DNA from: JAZUOT01 sp045604805
GTDB taxonomy: Bacteria; Bacillota; Clostridia; Oscillospirales; Acutalibacteraceae
DNA: 64,000 nt
Direction of reading: 5' to 3'
Assembly (NCBI GenBank): GCA_045604805.1
Contig: JAZUOT010000037.1
Span: forward strand, 11,124-75,123
Made by a program: the position numbers and the translations under genes. Of this stretch, positions 53,144 through 63,538 are shown piece after piece. The number at the start of each line of letters is the position of its first letter. Position 1 is the stretch's first letter. Under the pieces are notes generated by a model. It had not been told where the DNA came from and searched no databases. It was given only the letters and a program-made list of their open reading frames with translations.

Positions 53144-54517
53144 TTATAGGTTCAACAAGTTGTTAACTATTTCATCGGTTTTCATTCCTCTCGACCCCTT
53201 GACTAAAATGGTATCGTAAGGTTGTAAAATTTTGCGGAGGTATTCATAAGCCTCGAAATTATTTTCTGCTATTTTGATAGAAGTGCAGATATTTTTTTCT
53301 TCTATACCTTTTGAAATATATTTAGAATAATTACCTATACAAACAGCAAAATCGATTTCATTTTCGGCGATATGTAAACCTATTTTAAAATGTTCTTGCT
53401 CAGAAAGCTTACCTAATTCTAACATATCAGCAATAACCATAATGGTTCTATTTTTCTTTGTTTTGTTCAGAACTTCTATCCCACTTTTTATAGAATCTGG
53501 ACTAGCATTATAACTATCGTCTATTATTGTTAAATTGTTTTTTTTGTGTATTTTTTGGCGCATCTTGGGTGTTTCATATTCAGAAATACCTTGTTTTATT
53601 TCTTGCAGATCTAATCCCAAACAATGTGCAACTGATATAGCAGCCGTAGCATTTATTACATTATGCTTACCTATGGTCGGGAGTAAAACCATAGTACTTC
53701 CTCCTGGATAAACTAGTTCAAACTCAGTTGAATGCTTATTAGATAGTATGTTTTTAGCCATGTAATGACAATGAGGGCTTGTTCCAAATAAAATATATCT
53801 ATTATCATTTGCACTATCATAGTAGGAAAATAATAGCGGATCATCACCATTCAAAAAAAGTTTTCCGTTTTTTCCTATGTAGTCAGCAGAATGGAGTTTT
53901 TCGAGTAATATATTATTCTGCGTTCCAAGATTTTCTATGTGAGATATACCGATATTTGTAATTACTGAGTAGTTAGCTTTCGCTACTTTGCTTATCTTTT
54001 CCATTTCATCAAATTCGCTAATACCCATTTCAACAATGGAAAAATCGTGCTTCTTTTCTATATTAAATATAGTCAAGGGAACGCCGATCTGGCTATTCTG
54101 ATTGCCAAAAGTTTTGAGCACATTATGTTTAGCTGAAAAAGCAGCTGCTAACATTTCTTTGGTGCTAGTTTTACCTACACTTCCAGTTACAGATATAATC
54201 GGATTTGTAATTTTACTTCTATACCATGAGGCTAAATTTTGCAAAGCAGAACAAGTATTTTCAACTTTTATAAGGTTTTTATTATTAAAATCTAAATTAT
54301 CTCTTTCTGTAAAACAAGCAACTGCCCCATTTTTGAAAGCAGCTGCTATAAAATCGTGAGCATCGCAACGGTTCCCCACAATAGGAACAAATAGCGATCC
54401 TTTTTTGACTTCTCTACTGTTAGTGGTTACGTGAATTATTCTTGTATCCTCAAACTGATATAAAATTTTACCATCTACAGCTTTTATCACATCACTAAGC
54501 AAAAAAGATTCCATCAT
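53144..54517 (-). CDS. murF: UDP-MurNAc-tripeptide:D-Ala-D-Ala ligase
   Basis: MurF adds D-Ala-D-Ala to the UDP-MurNAc-tripeptide in peptidoglycan synthesis. The 457-aa protein shows the Mur-ligase ATP loop VTGSVGKTSTKEM (about residue 110), GISEFDEMEKISK, IDDSYNASPDS and VKGSRGMKTDEIV. ATG overlaps the murE stop by four bases, so the two ligases are coupled and act in consecutive steps. Confidence 0.95.
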   Translation of the reverse strand: MMESFLLSDVIKAVDGKILYQFEDTRIIHVTTNSREVKKGSLFVPIVGNRCDAHDFIAAAFKNGAVACFTERDNLDFNNKNLIKVENTCSALQNLASWYRSKITNPIISVTGSVGKTSTKEMLAAAFSAKHNVLKTFGNQNSQIGVPLTIFNIEKKHDFSIVEMGISEFDEMEKISKVAKANYSVITNIGISHIENLGTQNNILLEKLHSADYIGKNGKLFLNGDDPLLFSYYDSANDNRYILFGTSPHCHYMAKNILSNKHSTEFELVYPGGSTMVLLPTIGKHNVINATAAISVAHCLGLDLQEIKQGISEYETPKMRQKIHKKNNLTIIDDSYNASPDSIKSGIEVLNKTKKNRTIMVIADMLELGKLSEQEHFKIGLHIAENEIDFAVCIGNYSKYISKGIEEKNICTSIKIAENNFEAYEYLRKILQPYDTILVKGSRGMKTDEIVNNLLNL

Positions 54518-55986
54518 TTACCCTCTGAAAGTTCATTTAAAATTTCTTTAATAACTACCCTCTCATCGAAGGGATATTTTACCCCTTTGATTTCTTGATA
54601 ATCTTCGTGTCCTTTTCCGGCAAGAATTATGATATCTCCATCTTTGGCATTCTTGATACAATATTTAATAGCATCTTTTCTGTTTGGTATTATGATAGAT
54701 TTACCATTTGTTTTAGTGATACCTTTTTGAATATCCCTTATAATATCATCTACTCTTTCGTAACGAGAATTATCTTCTGTAAGGATGGAAAGATCCGCTA
54801 AATTTCCAGAAGTTTCCCCCATCTCGTATCTTCTGCTTTTTGCCCTGTTTCCACCCGCACCAAACATACATATCAACCTTTTAGGCTTATATTCTCGCAT
54901 GGTTTGAAGTAAATTTTTCATGCTTAATGCGTTATGAGCATAATCTATCAAAAGTGTATAATTCCCTGGTACTTTTACTGGCTCGACTCTGCCTTTTACA
55001 TGGATATTATTTAAACCATCAATAATATTTTTAGTTTTAACCTCATTAAAATGGGAACACACAGAAATAGCAGCTAAAGCATTATATGCATTAAATATGC
55101 CAGGAGTACAAACATTTATATCTAAATCATACGGCTTTTTTAGCTGAAAGTTTAGTCCTAAATAACCAGGTTTATTGATAAGCTCTGGGGATACTGCAAA
55201 ATAATCAGCTTTTTCGTTAATGAAACTAAATGTTTCTACTTTACAACTATGAATACCCAATATGTCATTATATTTATCATCATCAATATTAACTATTCCA
55301 ATTTTACAGTTTTTAAAAAGCATACTTTTACATTGTTTGTATTCTTCCAGGCTAGCATGCTCATTGTCTGCAATATGATCGAGCGAGAAATTTGTAAACA
55401 CCGCATAATCATACATGAAACCAGAAGTTCTGTGCCACTTCAAACCTAACGATGAAGCTTCAATGACCACAGCTTTACATCCTTGGTCAAGCATAGCACG
55501 TAAGTACATCTGAATATCATAAGATTCAGGGGTTGTATTATTGGTTTTTATCGTCTTGTCACTATAAACCACACCAAGTGTGCCAATCGTACCAGTCTTT
55601 ATACCTGCATTTTCCAGTATAGAACGTATCATGCTAGTTGTTGTAGTTTTCCCCTTGGTACCTGTTATTCCTATCGTTGTCATGCTCCTAGCAGGATGCT
55701 CGAAAAATGCGGCAGACATGCAGGCCATAGCATAACGCGTATTATTTACTTTTATTAAGGTGCAATTTTCCACATCAATATCTTTGGACGCTACTACAGC
55801 TACAGCTCCTTTTTTTACTGCTTCTGCTGCAAATCTATGACTATCTATTGCAGAACCTACAATACAAACAAATACACAATTAGGTTTTATTTTTCTAGAA
55901 TCGTAGATTATGTCACTCACTTCTATATCTGTGCTACCTTTTTCTATGGTGTAGCTAAACTCTTTCAATAAACTGCTAAGTTTCAT
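54514..55986 (-). CDS. murE: UDP-MurNAc-L-Ala-D-Glu:amino acid ligase
   Basis: MurE adds the third stem residue. From ATG 55986 it has 490 residues with the ATP loop GITGTKGKTTTTSM, DYAHNA and LTEDNSRYE. In meso-diaminopimelate-adding MurE the latter motif is DNPR; here DNSR keeps the arginine, so diaminopimelate is the likely substrate. The strong GGGAGGAG site before ATG 55986 rules out the longer frame opening at 56100. Confidence 0.93.
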   Translation of the reverse strand: MKLSSLLKEFSYTIEKGSTDIEVSDIIYDSRKIKPNCVFVCIVGSAIDSHRFAAEAVKKGAVAVVASKDIDVENCTLIKVNNTRYAMACMSAAFFEHPARSMTTIGITGTKGKTTTTSMIRSILENAGIKTGTIGTLGVVYSDKTIKTNNTTPESYDIQMYLRAMLDQGCKAVVIEASSLGLKWHRTSGFMYDYAVFTNFSLDHIADNEHASLEEYKQCKSMLFKNCKIGIVNIDDDKYNDILGIHSCKVETFSFINEKADYFAVSPELINKPGYLGLNFQLKKPYDLDINVCTPGIFNAYNALAAISVCSHFNEVKTKNIIDGLNNIHVKGRVEPVKVPGNYTLLIDYAHNALSMKNLLQTMREYKPKRLICMFGAGGNRAKSRRYEMGETSGNLADLSILTEDNSRYERVDDIIRDIQKGITKTNGKSIIIPNRKDAIKYCIKNAKDGDIIILAGKGHEDYQEIKGVKYPFDERVVIKEILNELSEGK

Positions 55987-56236
55987 ATAGCTCCTCCCAA
56001 GATTCCATATATTCCAGATTATATTATTTAGGTAAATAAGTTTCAAGAATGGCGCCGTTATGAAAGAATGGCTTTTGTTGTTAGCAAGATAGGTTATCAC
56101 TGTATTATAAAGTATGTATGATTTTATATTCCGTTCGCATCAAAAAGGTACAAACTTAAACTTCGCCCGTTTTTGAAGATATGAATGTGAAAAAGGATAC
56201 ACACATAGAATTAGCTGATTTACAAAAAAAAACGAG

Positions 56237-56285
56237 TCCAAGGAATCCTTGGGGAATAAATAACTTTATTCAGGGATTCCTTGGA
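56237..56285 (-). terminator. Terminator of the polA-rimI unit
   Basis: TCCAAGGAATCC (56237-56248) pairs with GGATTCCTTGGA (56274-56285), 12 bp. Read on the minus strand the stem is followed by CTCG and a run of U. It lies 60 bases after the rimI stop. The rest of 55,987-56,344 holds no gene I can support. Confidence 0.8.
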
Positions 56286-56344
56286 GTGTTATTATGGAAA
56301 ACAGGTAATGTGTATAGGCATATATTTTGGTAGTACAAATATTA

Positions 56345-56791
56345 TCAAGAAAAAAAATATGTAAATATTTCTCCGTCCTCCGTCGGCTTATTATAAAAAT
56401 TTTTGCGTTTCCCTACATTTTTAAAACCAAGAGATTTATATAATCTTATAGCACTAAGATTGCTTTCCCGAACCTCTAGTGTGAGAAATTTCAGTTTGTT
56501 TTTTTTAGCAAAATTCAGGGTATGATTTATTAAAGATGTACCTATCCCCATTCTTCTGTAGTCCACTTTGACAGCTAAATTAGCTATATAGGCCTCATCA
56601 GATATTACATGCATTCCTACATAGGCAAGGACATCATTATCACTTTCAGCTACAAAAAATTTAGCTGCTTTATTTTCTAATTCTTCCACCAAACTTTTTT
56701 CGCTCCATGGTACTGAAAAACACTGTTTTTCTATTTCCGATAGAGCCTTTATATGTTGAACTTTCATATCTAATATGCGATAAGATATCAT
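56345..56791 (-). CDS. rimI: Ribosomal protein S18-alanine N-acetyltransferase (GNAT)
   Basis: A 148-aa GNAT acetyltransferase: LSEIEKQCFSVPWSEKSL at the N-terminus and the acetyl-CoA site VDYRRMGIGTSLINH, followed by LEVRESNLSAIRLYKSLGF, typical of RimI. It acetylates the N-terminal alanine of ribosomal protein S18 in E. coli. It overlaps the polA stop by 4 bases. Confidence 0.88.
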   Translation of the reverse strand: MISYRILDMKVQHIKALSEIEKQCFSVPWSEKSLVEELENKAAKFFVAESDNDVLAYVGMHVISDEAYIANLAVKVDYRRMGIGTSLINHTLNFAKKNKLKFLTLEVRESNLSAIRLYKSLGFKNVGKRKNFYNKPTEDGEIFTYFFS

Positions 56792-59364
56792 GATTTGGCT
56801 TCATACCAACTTTTTCCGATATTGGCCTCTGCCAAAAGAGGAACTTTCAAATCTACGGCCTTTTCCATTTCTTCCTTAAGTAAATTCTTGACAATTTCAG
56901 CTTGCTCTTCTTTTACTTCTACTATCAGTTCATCATGAACCTGCAATATCAATTTAGCATCTAAATTCTCATTCTTTAGTCGATTACTAACTTTTATCAT
57001 AGCTAGCTTTATTATATCAGCAGACGAGCCCTGTATCGGTGTATTCATAGCAACTCTTTCTCCAAAAGCGCGCAAAGAATGGCTGGATGATAGAATTTCT
57101 GGCAAATATCTTCTTCGATGGAACAGAGTTTCGACAAACTTTGTATCCCTAGTTTTTTCTATGATATCCTGCATGTATGAATAAACACCCTCGTAATGCT
57201 TAAAATAATTATCTATATATTCCGAAGCTTCCCTTTTGCTTATACCCAAATTCTGAGAAAGTGTAAAAGCGCCCATACCATACATGATCCCAAAATTTAT
57301 CGACTTTGCCCTATATCGCATAAGTTCTGTTACCATATTTGTCGGCATATCGAAAACCTGCGCAGCTGTTAAGGTGTGTATATCTTCCCCATTCTTGAAA
57401 GCAGCCAACATCGCATTATCGTTTGAAACATGAGCTAACATGCGAAGTTCTATTTGAGAATAATCAGCATCTACAAGAGTATAGCCTTCCCTAGCACAAA
57501 AAAACTTTCTTAGATTTTTACCAACCGGAGTCCTGACAGGTATATTTTGCAAATTTGGTTCTGTCGAACTGATCCTTCCTGTTTTTGTTTCAGTCTGGTT
57601 GAAAGTTGTGTGAATTCTTCCTGTGTTGTCCAACAATTTCAAAATGCCATCACAAAAAGTAGATTTAAGCTTGCTTACAGTCCTATATTCCAGTATATTG
57701 GCAACTATTGGATAATCGACTTTTAATTTGTTTAAAATATCAGCGCTAGTAGAATAGCCATTTTTTGTCTTTTTTGCGAACGGTAATTTAAGTTCTTCAA
57801 ACAAAACAATACCTAATTGTTTTGGAGAATTGACGTTAAACTCATGTCCAACTTCATCCATGATCTTAATATAAAGGTCATTAGCCTGTTTTTCTAATTC
57901 TTCACTATATTTTGTCAAAGCACTATCGTCTATTTGAAAACCCTGCAGTTCCATCTCAACAAGGACTTTAGAAAGCTGTATTTCAACATCATTCAATAAG
58001 AACTCTTGTTTATTGTTTTTTATTTGCTCGGTATAGTAAGGTCTCAATGTGGCTAAAATACAAGCATTTTTCACAAAGTTATCATTTGCGTTGCCGTTGA
58101 TTCTAAAATTTTTGCCAGATTCACTCAACAAAAAGCTAGGACTATACTCAGAAAGGGAAGGATTGGCTATATATCCTGCAAGTAAAAGGTCAAATATAAT
58201 ACTTAGATCCATATCATAATTAACAAGTAAGGCTCGGTAGAATTTTTTATAATCATACACAGACCAAGATATAGGCTTTCTCAAGAGTTCACATATCAAT
58301 TTTTCATTTTCAATTACAAAAACATCATTGTCTTTAACTGCAGCAAGTTTTTTTATTTTTAGATTTTCATCGTATTCACAGAATATATCTAAGGTCTTAG
58401 CGGTATCGGCAAAATCGATATTGTCGCAATTTAAAACAGTAAATTCTTTACTGTTATCATCATTATTGTTAATTGAGGACTCACCCTGAGTTTCTGTGCC
58501 CAGTCCCATCTTTTCCATAAGTGAAAAAAACTCTAACTTCCTCAAAATCTGACAAACTTTCTTTCTATCCATACTCTTCTGAGCATAAGAACTTATGTCC
58601 CTACTGATAGGAACATTTCTCACGATAGTTCCAAGCTTATAGCTAAGAAAAGCTTCATCCTTGTATGATGACAGGCGATCTTTTATCCTGTCCTTTATAT
58701 CTAAAGATTTTAAATTCTCGTATATATAATTAATACTTCCATATTTGCTTATAAGCTCAATAGCGCCTTTCTCTCCTATGCCATATACACCGGGGATATT
58801 ATCAGCAGCATCGCCTTGTAGAGCCTTTATGTCTATAAGTTGTTTTGGCTCTACACCATACTTTTGATAAATTTTTTCCACGTCATACATAGTTACATCA
58901 GGGCGTCCCCATTTAGTTGTGGCCAGCCTTACAACTGTTTTGTCGTCCACAAGCTGCAAACTATCTCTGTCTCCGGTTGCTATTATGCACTCGCAATTAT
59001 TTTCTTTGCATATATCTGCCATAGTTCCCAAAATATCATCAGCTTCAAAACCTTCAACTGCTACCATTTTATATCCAAACGCTGACAACAGTTCTTTTAG
59101 TATAGGCATTTGCTGGACCAGCTCAGGTGGCATGCTTTTTCTGTTAACTTTATATTCCGGGTAAATCTCATGCCTAAAAGTCGGAGCCTTTAAATCAAAC
59201 GCTATTGCTATCATATCAGGAGAAGTTTCTTCTTTAAGCTTTTCTAAGGTTGTCAGAAAACCATATATGCCATTAGTGTGGAAACCTTCTTTAGTGCTTA
59301 ACAACCGTATTCCGTAAAAAGCCCTGTTCAATATACTGTTCGCATCGATTACAAGTAATCTCAT
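56788..59364 (-). CDS. polA: DNA polymerase I
   Basis: The 858-aa enzyme fills gaps and removes RNA primers. The 5'-3' exonuclease domain (1-~290) has DANSILNRAFYG, GFEADDILGTMA and GDRDSLQLV. The middle domain lacks the acidic residues of a proofreading 3'-5' exonuclease: where DxE would be expected it reads DIFCEYDE. The polymerase domain has DADYSQIELRMLAH, RYRAKSINFGIMYGMGAF and LQVHDELIVEV. Such proofreading-deficient Pol I is usual in many Firmicutes. The ATG has an AAGGGGGAT ribosome site at a long spacing (~17 bases). Confidence 0.95.
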   Translation of the reverse strand: MRLLVIDANSILNRAFYGIRLLSTKEGFHTNGIYGFLTTLEKLKEETSPDMIAIAFDLKAPTFRHEIYPEYKVNRKSMPPELVQQMPILKELLSAFGYKMVAVEGFEADDILGTMADICKENNCECIIATGDRDSLQLVDDKTVVRLATTKWGRPDVTMYDVEKIYQKYGVEPKQLIDIKALQGDAADNIPGVYGIGEKGAIELISKYGSINYIYENLKSLDIKDRIKDRLSSYKDEAFLSYKLGTIVRNVPISRDISSYAQKSMDRKKVCQILRKLEFFSLMEKMGLGTETQGESSINNNDDNSKEFTVLNCDNIDFADTAKTLDIFCEYDENLKIKKLAAVKDNDVFVIENEKLICELLRKPISWSVYDYKKFYRALLVNYDMDLSIIFDLLLAGYIANPSLSEYSPSFLLSESGKNFRINGNANDNFVKNACILATLRPYYTEQIKNNKQEFLLNDVEIQLSKVLVEMELQGFQIDDSALTKYSEELEKQANDLYIKIMDEVGHEFNVNSPKQLGIVLFEELKLPFAKKTKNGYSTSADILNKLKVDYPIVANILEYRTVSKLKSTFCDGILKLLDNTGRIHTTFNQTETKTGRISSTEPNLQNIPVRTPVGKNLRKFFCAREGYTLVDADYSQIELRMLAHVSNDNAMLAAFKNGEDIHTLTAAQVFDMPTNMVTELMRYRAKSINFGIMYGMGAFTLSQNLGISKREASEYIDNYFKHYEGVYSYMQDIIEKTRDTKFVETLFHRRRYLPEILSSSHSLRAFGERVAMNTPIQGSSADIIKLAMIKVSNRLKNENLDAKLILQVHDELIVEVKEEQAEIVKNLLKEEMEKAVDLKVPLLAEANIGKSWYEAKS

Positions 59365-59663
59365 AATTTAGAAACATATCCCCCTTATATTAATAGAACA
59401 CCATACTGAAAATTATATCATTATAGGCAAGCTATCGCAAGAAAATGCAAACGAAAAACGCATGAAAAATAATTGAACTGTATGAATGTATTAATTTAAG
59501 CCAAATTTATTATTGATCGCATTTGCAATAATTTAACAATTCAAACATATTAGAACCTATTAAATTCTTAAAAGAAGTTTTGAGCTCCTAAAAATAGCTA
59601 TCATGCTGTTCTGATTAGGGATGACCTTTCATGCGTTTTGCGAGTAGCGTAGCTGTATAACTC

Positions 59664-59692
59664 TTTACTTTCATAAGGCCAAGTGCTAAAAT
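59664..59692 (+). promoter_or_regulatory. Candidate PFOR promoter
   Basis: TTTACT (59664-59669), 17 bases, TAAAAT (59687-59692), about 75 bases before the PFOR start. The rest of 59,365-59,707 shows no gene, riboswitch or clear Rex-type operator that I can support. Confidence 0.4.
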
Positions 59693-59767
59693 TTTAACTG
59701 TGCGTTTATGACTTTTTTTGATGGAACGCTTAAGGAATTTAAGTTATTTTTTTGGGAGGAAATTTTC

Positions 59768-62700
59768 ATGGCAATTGAAAGAGAATACAAAACCATGGAT
59801 GGCAACAGTGCTGTAGCACATGTAGCATATGCTTTTACAGACGTTGCTGCCATTTATCCGATAACTCCGTCATCTGTTATGGCTGATGAAGTGGACAAGT
59901 ATTCTGCAAATGGTAGAACTAATATATTTGGAGAGCAGGTAAAGGTTGTAGAAATGCAATCTGAAGCAGGTGCTTCTGGTGCAGTTCATGGTTCATTAGC
60001 TGCGGGAGCTCTTACTACTACTTTTACTGCTTCACAGGGTCTTCTTTTAATGATACCCAACATTTACAAAATGGCAGGTGAGCTTTTACCTGGTGTTTTG
60101 CATGTTTCAGCCAGAACTTTAACCTCTCATGCTTTATCTATATTTGGTGATCAGCAGGACATATATGCTTGCCGTCAAACTGGGGCTGCTATGCTATGTT
60201 CAAACAGCCCACAGGAATGTATGGATCTTTCTGCTGTTGCACATCTTGCTGCAATAAAGGGCAGAGTGCCATTTATACATTTCTTTGATGGTTTCAGAAC
60301 TTCCCACGAAATTCAAAAAATCAAGATTTGGGACTACAAGACTCTTGATGAAATGTTGGATCATGAGGCTTTAGATGCATTCCGCAGACGTTCATTAAAT
60401 CCAGAACATCCTGTGACTCGTGGAACAGCTCAGAATGACGATATATTCTTCCAGGCACGTGAAGCATGTAATAAATACTATGATGAAATTTCTGATGTTG
60501 TAGTGGAGTACATGGATAAGGTTAATGAAAAATTAGGTACAGACTACAAGCCATTCAACTACTATGGTGCGCCTGACGCTGAAAAAGTTATCGTTGCAAT
60601 GGGTAGCGGTTGCGAATGCTGCGAAGAAGTTGTAGATTACTTAAATGCAGCTGGAGAAAAAGTTGGTCTTATTAAAGTTAGACTTTACAGGCCATTTGTT
60701 GCAAAGTTCTTAGAAAATGTTATGCCTGAGACGGTTAAGTATATAACTGTTCTTGATAGGACAAAAGAGCCTGGTGCTATTGGTGAGCCACTTTATCTTG
60801 ATGTTTTGGCTGCTCTTTCCGAAACTAAATTTTCTTCTATCCCTGTATACCGTGGAAGATATGGACTTAGCTCAAAAGACACCACACCTTCTCAGTTTAT
60901 CTCAGTTTACGAGAACATGGGTTCAGAGAACGCTAAAAAACACTTTACTGTAGGTATCGTTGACGACGTTACAAACCTTTCTTTGCCGGTTAAAGAAAGC
61001 GTAGATACAACTCCAAAAGGTACAACTTCCTGTAAATTCTGGGGACTTGGTGCTGACGGTACAGTTGGAGCCAATAAAAACTCCATAAAGATCATCGGCG
61101 ATAACACAGACATGTACGCTCAGGGTTATTTTGCCTATGACTCTAAAAAATCAGGTGGTTTGACAGTTTCTCACCTTCGTTTCGGATCCAATCCTATTAA
61201 ATCTACATATTACATAAGCCATGCTGACTTTGTAGCTTGCCACAACCCTGCTTATGTTAATAAATATGACATGGTTCAAGATATCAAGCCAGGCGGAATA
61301 TTCTTACTTAACTGCGGTTGGGATGTAGATGAACTTTCTAAGAGATTGCCGGCAAAAATGAAGAACTATCTAGCTAAAAATAACATTCAGTTCTACACAA
61401 TAGATGGTATAGCAATTGGTAAAGAGATAGGCTTGGGCGGCCGTATAAATACAGTTTTACAGTCTGCATTCTTCAAACTTGCTGAGATAATCGAACCAGA
61501 AAAAGCTTTGGAACTCATGAAAGCTGCAGCTAAAAAATCTTACGGTAAAAAAGGTGAGAAGATAGTTAACATGAACTATCAAGCTATCGACCGTGGTATG
61601 CAGGATGTTAAAAAGGTTGAAATTCCTGCAAGCTGGGCAAACGATACTGAAGATACAACTCCAGTAATGGCTAAAGCTGATGATAAGTATTTAGAAAGTT
61701 ATGTAAATAATATTCTTCACCCAATAAATTCATACAAAGGTAATGATCTGCCTGTTTCAGCCTTCTTAGATCATGTAGACGGTACTGCTCCAAACGGCTC
61801 TTCTGCATATGAAAAAAGAGGTATCGCTATAGACGTGCCTGAATGGAACCCTGATAATTGTATTCAGTGTAATTTCTGTTCATTGGTTTGTCCGCATGCA
61901 GTTATTCGCCCTGTTGCTATGACAGAAGACGAACTCGCTAAAGCACCAGAAGGAACCTTGGCTAAAGATATGACTGGTATGCCTGGGATGAAATTTGCCA
62001 TGACTATATCAACTTTAGACTGTACTGGCTGTGGTTCATGTGCTAATGTTTGTCCAGGAAAGAAGGGCGAAAAAGCACTCGTTATGAAGCCTATAGATTC
62101 ACAGCGCTCTAAACAAGCTGTTTTCGACTATGCAGTTGACCTGGAAGAAAAACCTGAAGTTAATGCAAAATTCAAAGAGTCGACAGTTAAGGGTAGTCAG
62201 TTTAAGAGACCTTTGCTTGAGTTCTCAGGTGCTTGTGCCGGTTGTGGTGAAACACCTTATGCTAAGCTAGTTACTCAGCTTTTCGGTGACAGAATGTACA
62301 TTGCCAATGCAACTGGTTGTTCTTCTATCTGGGGTGGTTCTGCTCCTGCAACTCCTTATACCTTCAATAAAAAAGGTTTCGGTCCAGCCTGGGCAAACTC
62401 ATTATTTGAAGATAATGCCGAATTCGGCTATGGTATGTCTCTAGCTCAGGATGCTAATCGCGATAGAATCAGAGGTTATGTAGAAGGAATTCTATCCAAT
62501 GAGAAGGCAAAACCAGAACTAAAAGAAGCTTGCCAGGGATATGTAGATACTTTTGAGGACTGCAAGACAAACCGTGAAGCTAGCGATAAGCTTATAGCTG
62601 AACTTGAAAAAGTTTCTTCTTGCGACTGCGAAGTAGGGGAACTTGCAAGAAAAGCTTTAAAAGATAAAGACATGATAGCTAAAAAATCTGTCTGGATCTT

Positions 62701-63364
62701 CGGCGGTGACGGCTGGGCATATGATATAGGCTTCGGCGGTTTAGATCATGTTATTGCTTCTGGCGAAAATGTAAATATATTAGTATTTGATACAGAAGTT
62801 TATTCAAATACTGGTGGACAGGCTTCAAAAGCAACTCCAGTTGGATCTATTGCTCAATTCGCTGCAAATGGTAAGAGCTTCAAGAAAAAAGACCTGGGTG
62901 CTATCGCTATGAGTTACGGTTACGTATATGTGGCACAGGTTGCTATGGGTGCTGATTATAACCAGTGTGTTAAGGCTTTCGCTGAAGCTGAGAGCTACAA
63001 CGGTCCATCTCTCATTATCGCTTATGCCCCTTGTATAAATCACGGTATCCGTGGCGGTATGAGTATAGCTCAAACAGAAGAGAAAAAAGCTGTTGCAGCT
63101 GGTTATTGGCATACTTACCGTTTCGACCCAAGAAATGCTGCTGAAGGTAAAAATCCATTTAGCTTGGATAGCAAAGAGCCTACAGCCAATTATCGCGACT
63201 TTATCATGGGAGAAGTTCGTTACAGTGCTTTAGCACGTACTTTCCCAGAAAGAGCCGAACAATTATTCGAAAAAGCTGAGAGAATCTCATCTGATAGATA
63301 CGAACACCTTAAGAGAATATCTGATATGTACCAAAACGAAGACAAGTCTGAATTTGAGTTCTAA
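59768..63364 (+). CDS. nifJ: Pyruvate:ferredoxin (flavodoxin) oxidoreductase
   Basis: The 1198-aa single-chain enzyme oxidises pyruvate with CoA to acetyl-CoA and CO2, reducing ferredoxin; it is the central pyruvate enzyme of anaerobes. In order: domain I starting YPITPSSVMADEVD, domain II, a double 4Fe-4S domain (CIQCNFCSLVCPH near 61.86 kb, CTGCGSCANVCPG near 62.02 kb), the CAGCGETPYAKL cysteines and the thiamine diphosphate site GDGWAYDIG...NTGGQASKATP. The strong GGGAGGA site before ATG 59768 excludes an earlier in-frame ATG at 59708. A strong terminator follows. Codon usage is visibly that of a highly expressed gene. Confidence 0.96.
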   Translation: MAIEREYKTMDGNSAVAHVAYAFTDVAAIYPITPSSVMADEVDKYSANGRTNIFGEQVKVVEMQSEAGASGAVHGSLAAGALTTTFTASQGLLLMIPNIYKMAGELLPGVLHVSARTLTSHALSIFGDQQDIYACRQTGAAMLCSNSPQECMDLSAVAHLAAIKGRVPFIHFFDGFRTSHEIQKIKIWDYKTLDEMLDHEALDAFRRRSLNPEHPVTRGTAQNDDIFFQAREACNKYYDEISDVVVEYMDKVNEKLGTDYKPFNYYGAPDAEKVIVAMGSGCECCEEVVDYLNAAGEKVGLIKVRLYRPFVAKFLENVMPETVKYITVLDRTKEPGAIGEPLYLDVLAALSETKFSSIPVYRGRYGLSSKDTTPSQFISVYENMGSENAKKHFTVGIVDDVTNLSLPVKESVDTTPKGTTSCKFWGLGADGTVGANKNSIKIIGDNTDMYAQGYFAYDSKKSGGLTVSHLRFGSNPIKSTYYISHADFVACHNPAYVNKYDMVQDIKPGGIFLLNCGWDVDELSKRLPAKMKNYLAKNNIQFYTIDGIAIGKEIGLGGRINTVLQSAFFKLAEIIEPEKALELMKAAAKKSYGKKGEKIVNMNYQAIDRGMQDVKKVEIPASWANDTEDTTPVMAKADDKYLESYVNNILHPINSYKGNDLPVSAFLDHVDGTAPNGSSAYEKRGIAIDVPEWNPDNCIQCNFCSLVCPHAVIRPVAMTEDELAKAPEGTLAKDMTGMPGMKFAMTISTLDCTGCGSCANVCPGKKGEKALVMKPIDSQRSKQAVFDYAVDLEEKPEVNAKFKESTVKGSQFKRPLLEFSGACAGCGETPYAKLVTQLFGDRMYIANATGCSSIWGGSAPATPYTFNKKGFGPAWANSLFEDNAEFGYGMSLAQDANRDRIRGYVEGILSNEKAKPELKEACQGYVDTFEDCKTNREASDKLIAELEKVSSCDCEVGELARKALKDKDMIAKKSVWIFGGDGWAYDIGFGGLDHVIASGENVNILVFDTEVYSNTGGQASKATPVGSIAQFAANGKSFKKKDLGAIAMSYGYVYVAQVAMGADYNQCVKAFAEAESYNGPSLIIAYAPCINHGIRGGMSIAQTEEKKAVAAGYWHTYRFDPRNAAEGKNPFSLDSKEPTANYRDFIMGEVRYSALARTFPERAEQLFEKAERISSDRYEHLKRISDMYQNEDKSEFEF

Positions 63365-63385
63365 TATTTTTGAACTTATAAAAAT

Positions 63386-63424
63386 AGCAGCCAGCATCAG
63401 AAACGATGCTGGCTGCTTGTTTTA
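63386..63424 (+). terminator. Terminator of the PFOR gene
   Basis: AGCAGCCAGCATC (63386-63398), 6-base loop, GATGCTGGCTGCT (63405-63417), then TGTTTTA: a perfect 13-bp GC-rich stem. Confidence 0.9.
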
Positions 63425-63470
63425 TGCGAAGGAAAACTGCAAATAAAAAAGTTCCAATATAATCCTTGAT

Positions 63471-63498
63471 TTTTATGGTAGGGTGATATACCATAAAA
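63471..63498 (+). promoter_or_regulatory. Inverted repeat in the leader of double-glycine-leader gene 3
   Basis: TTTTATGGTA (63471-63480) and TACCATAAAA (63489-63498) are perfect inverted arms around GGGTGATA. A weak promoter (TTGATT 63466-63471, 17 bases, TACCAT 63489-63494) overlaps it, so it may be an operator. It lies 41 bases before the GTG start. Confidence 0.45.
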
Positions 63499-63538
63499 TG
63501 TGGTTGTTGTATATTAAATGTTAAAAGGAGAGGTTATT

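Noticed and set aside
55987..56100. N-terminal extension of MurE
   Set aside because: The strong ribosome site is directly before ATG 55986, and the extension does not resemble MurE.
59365..59767. Riboswitch or Rex operator upstream of PFOR
   Set aside because: I could not find a convincing conserved core or TTGTTAA-type palindrome.
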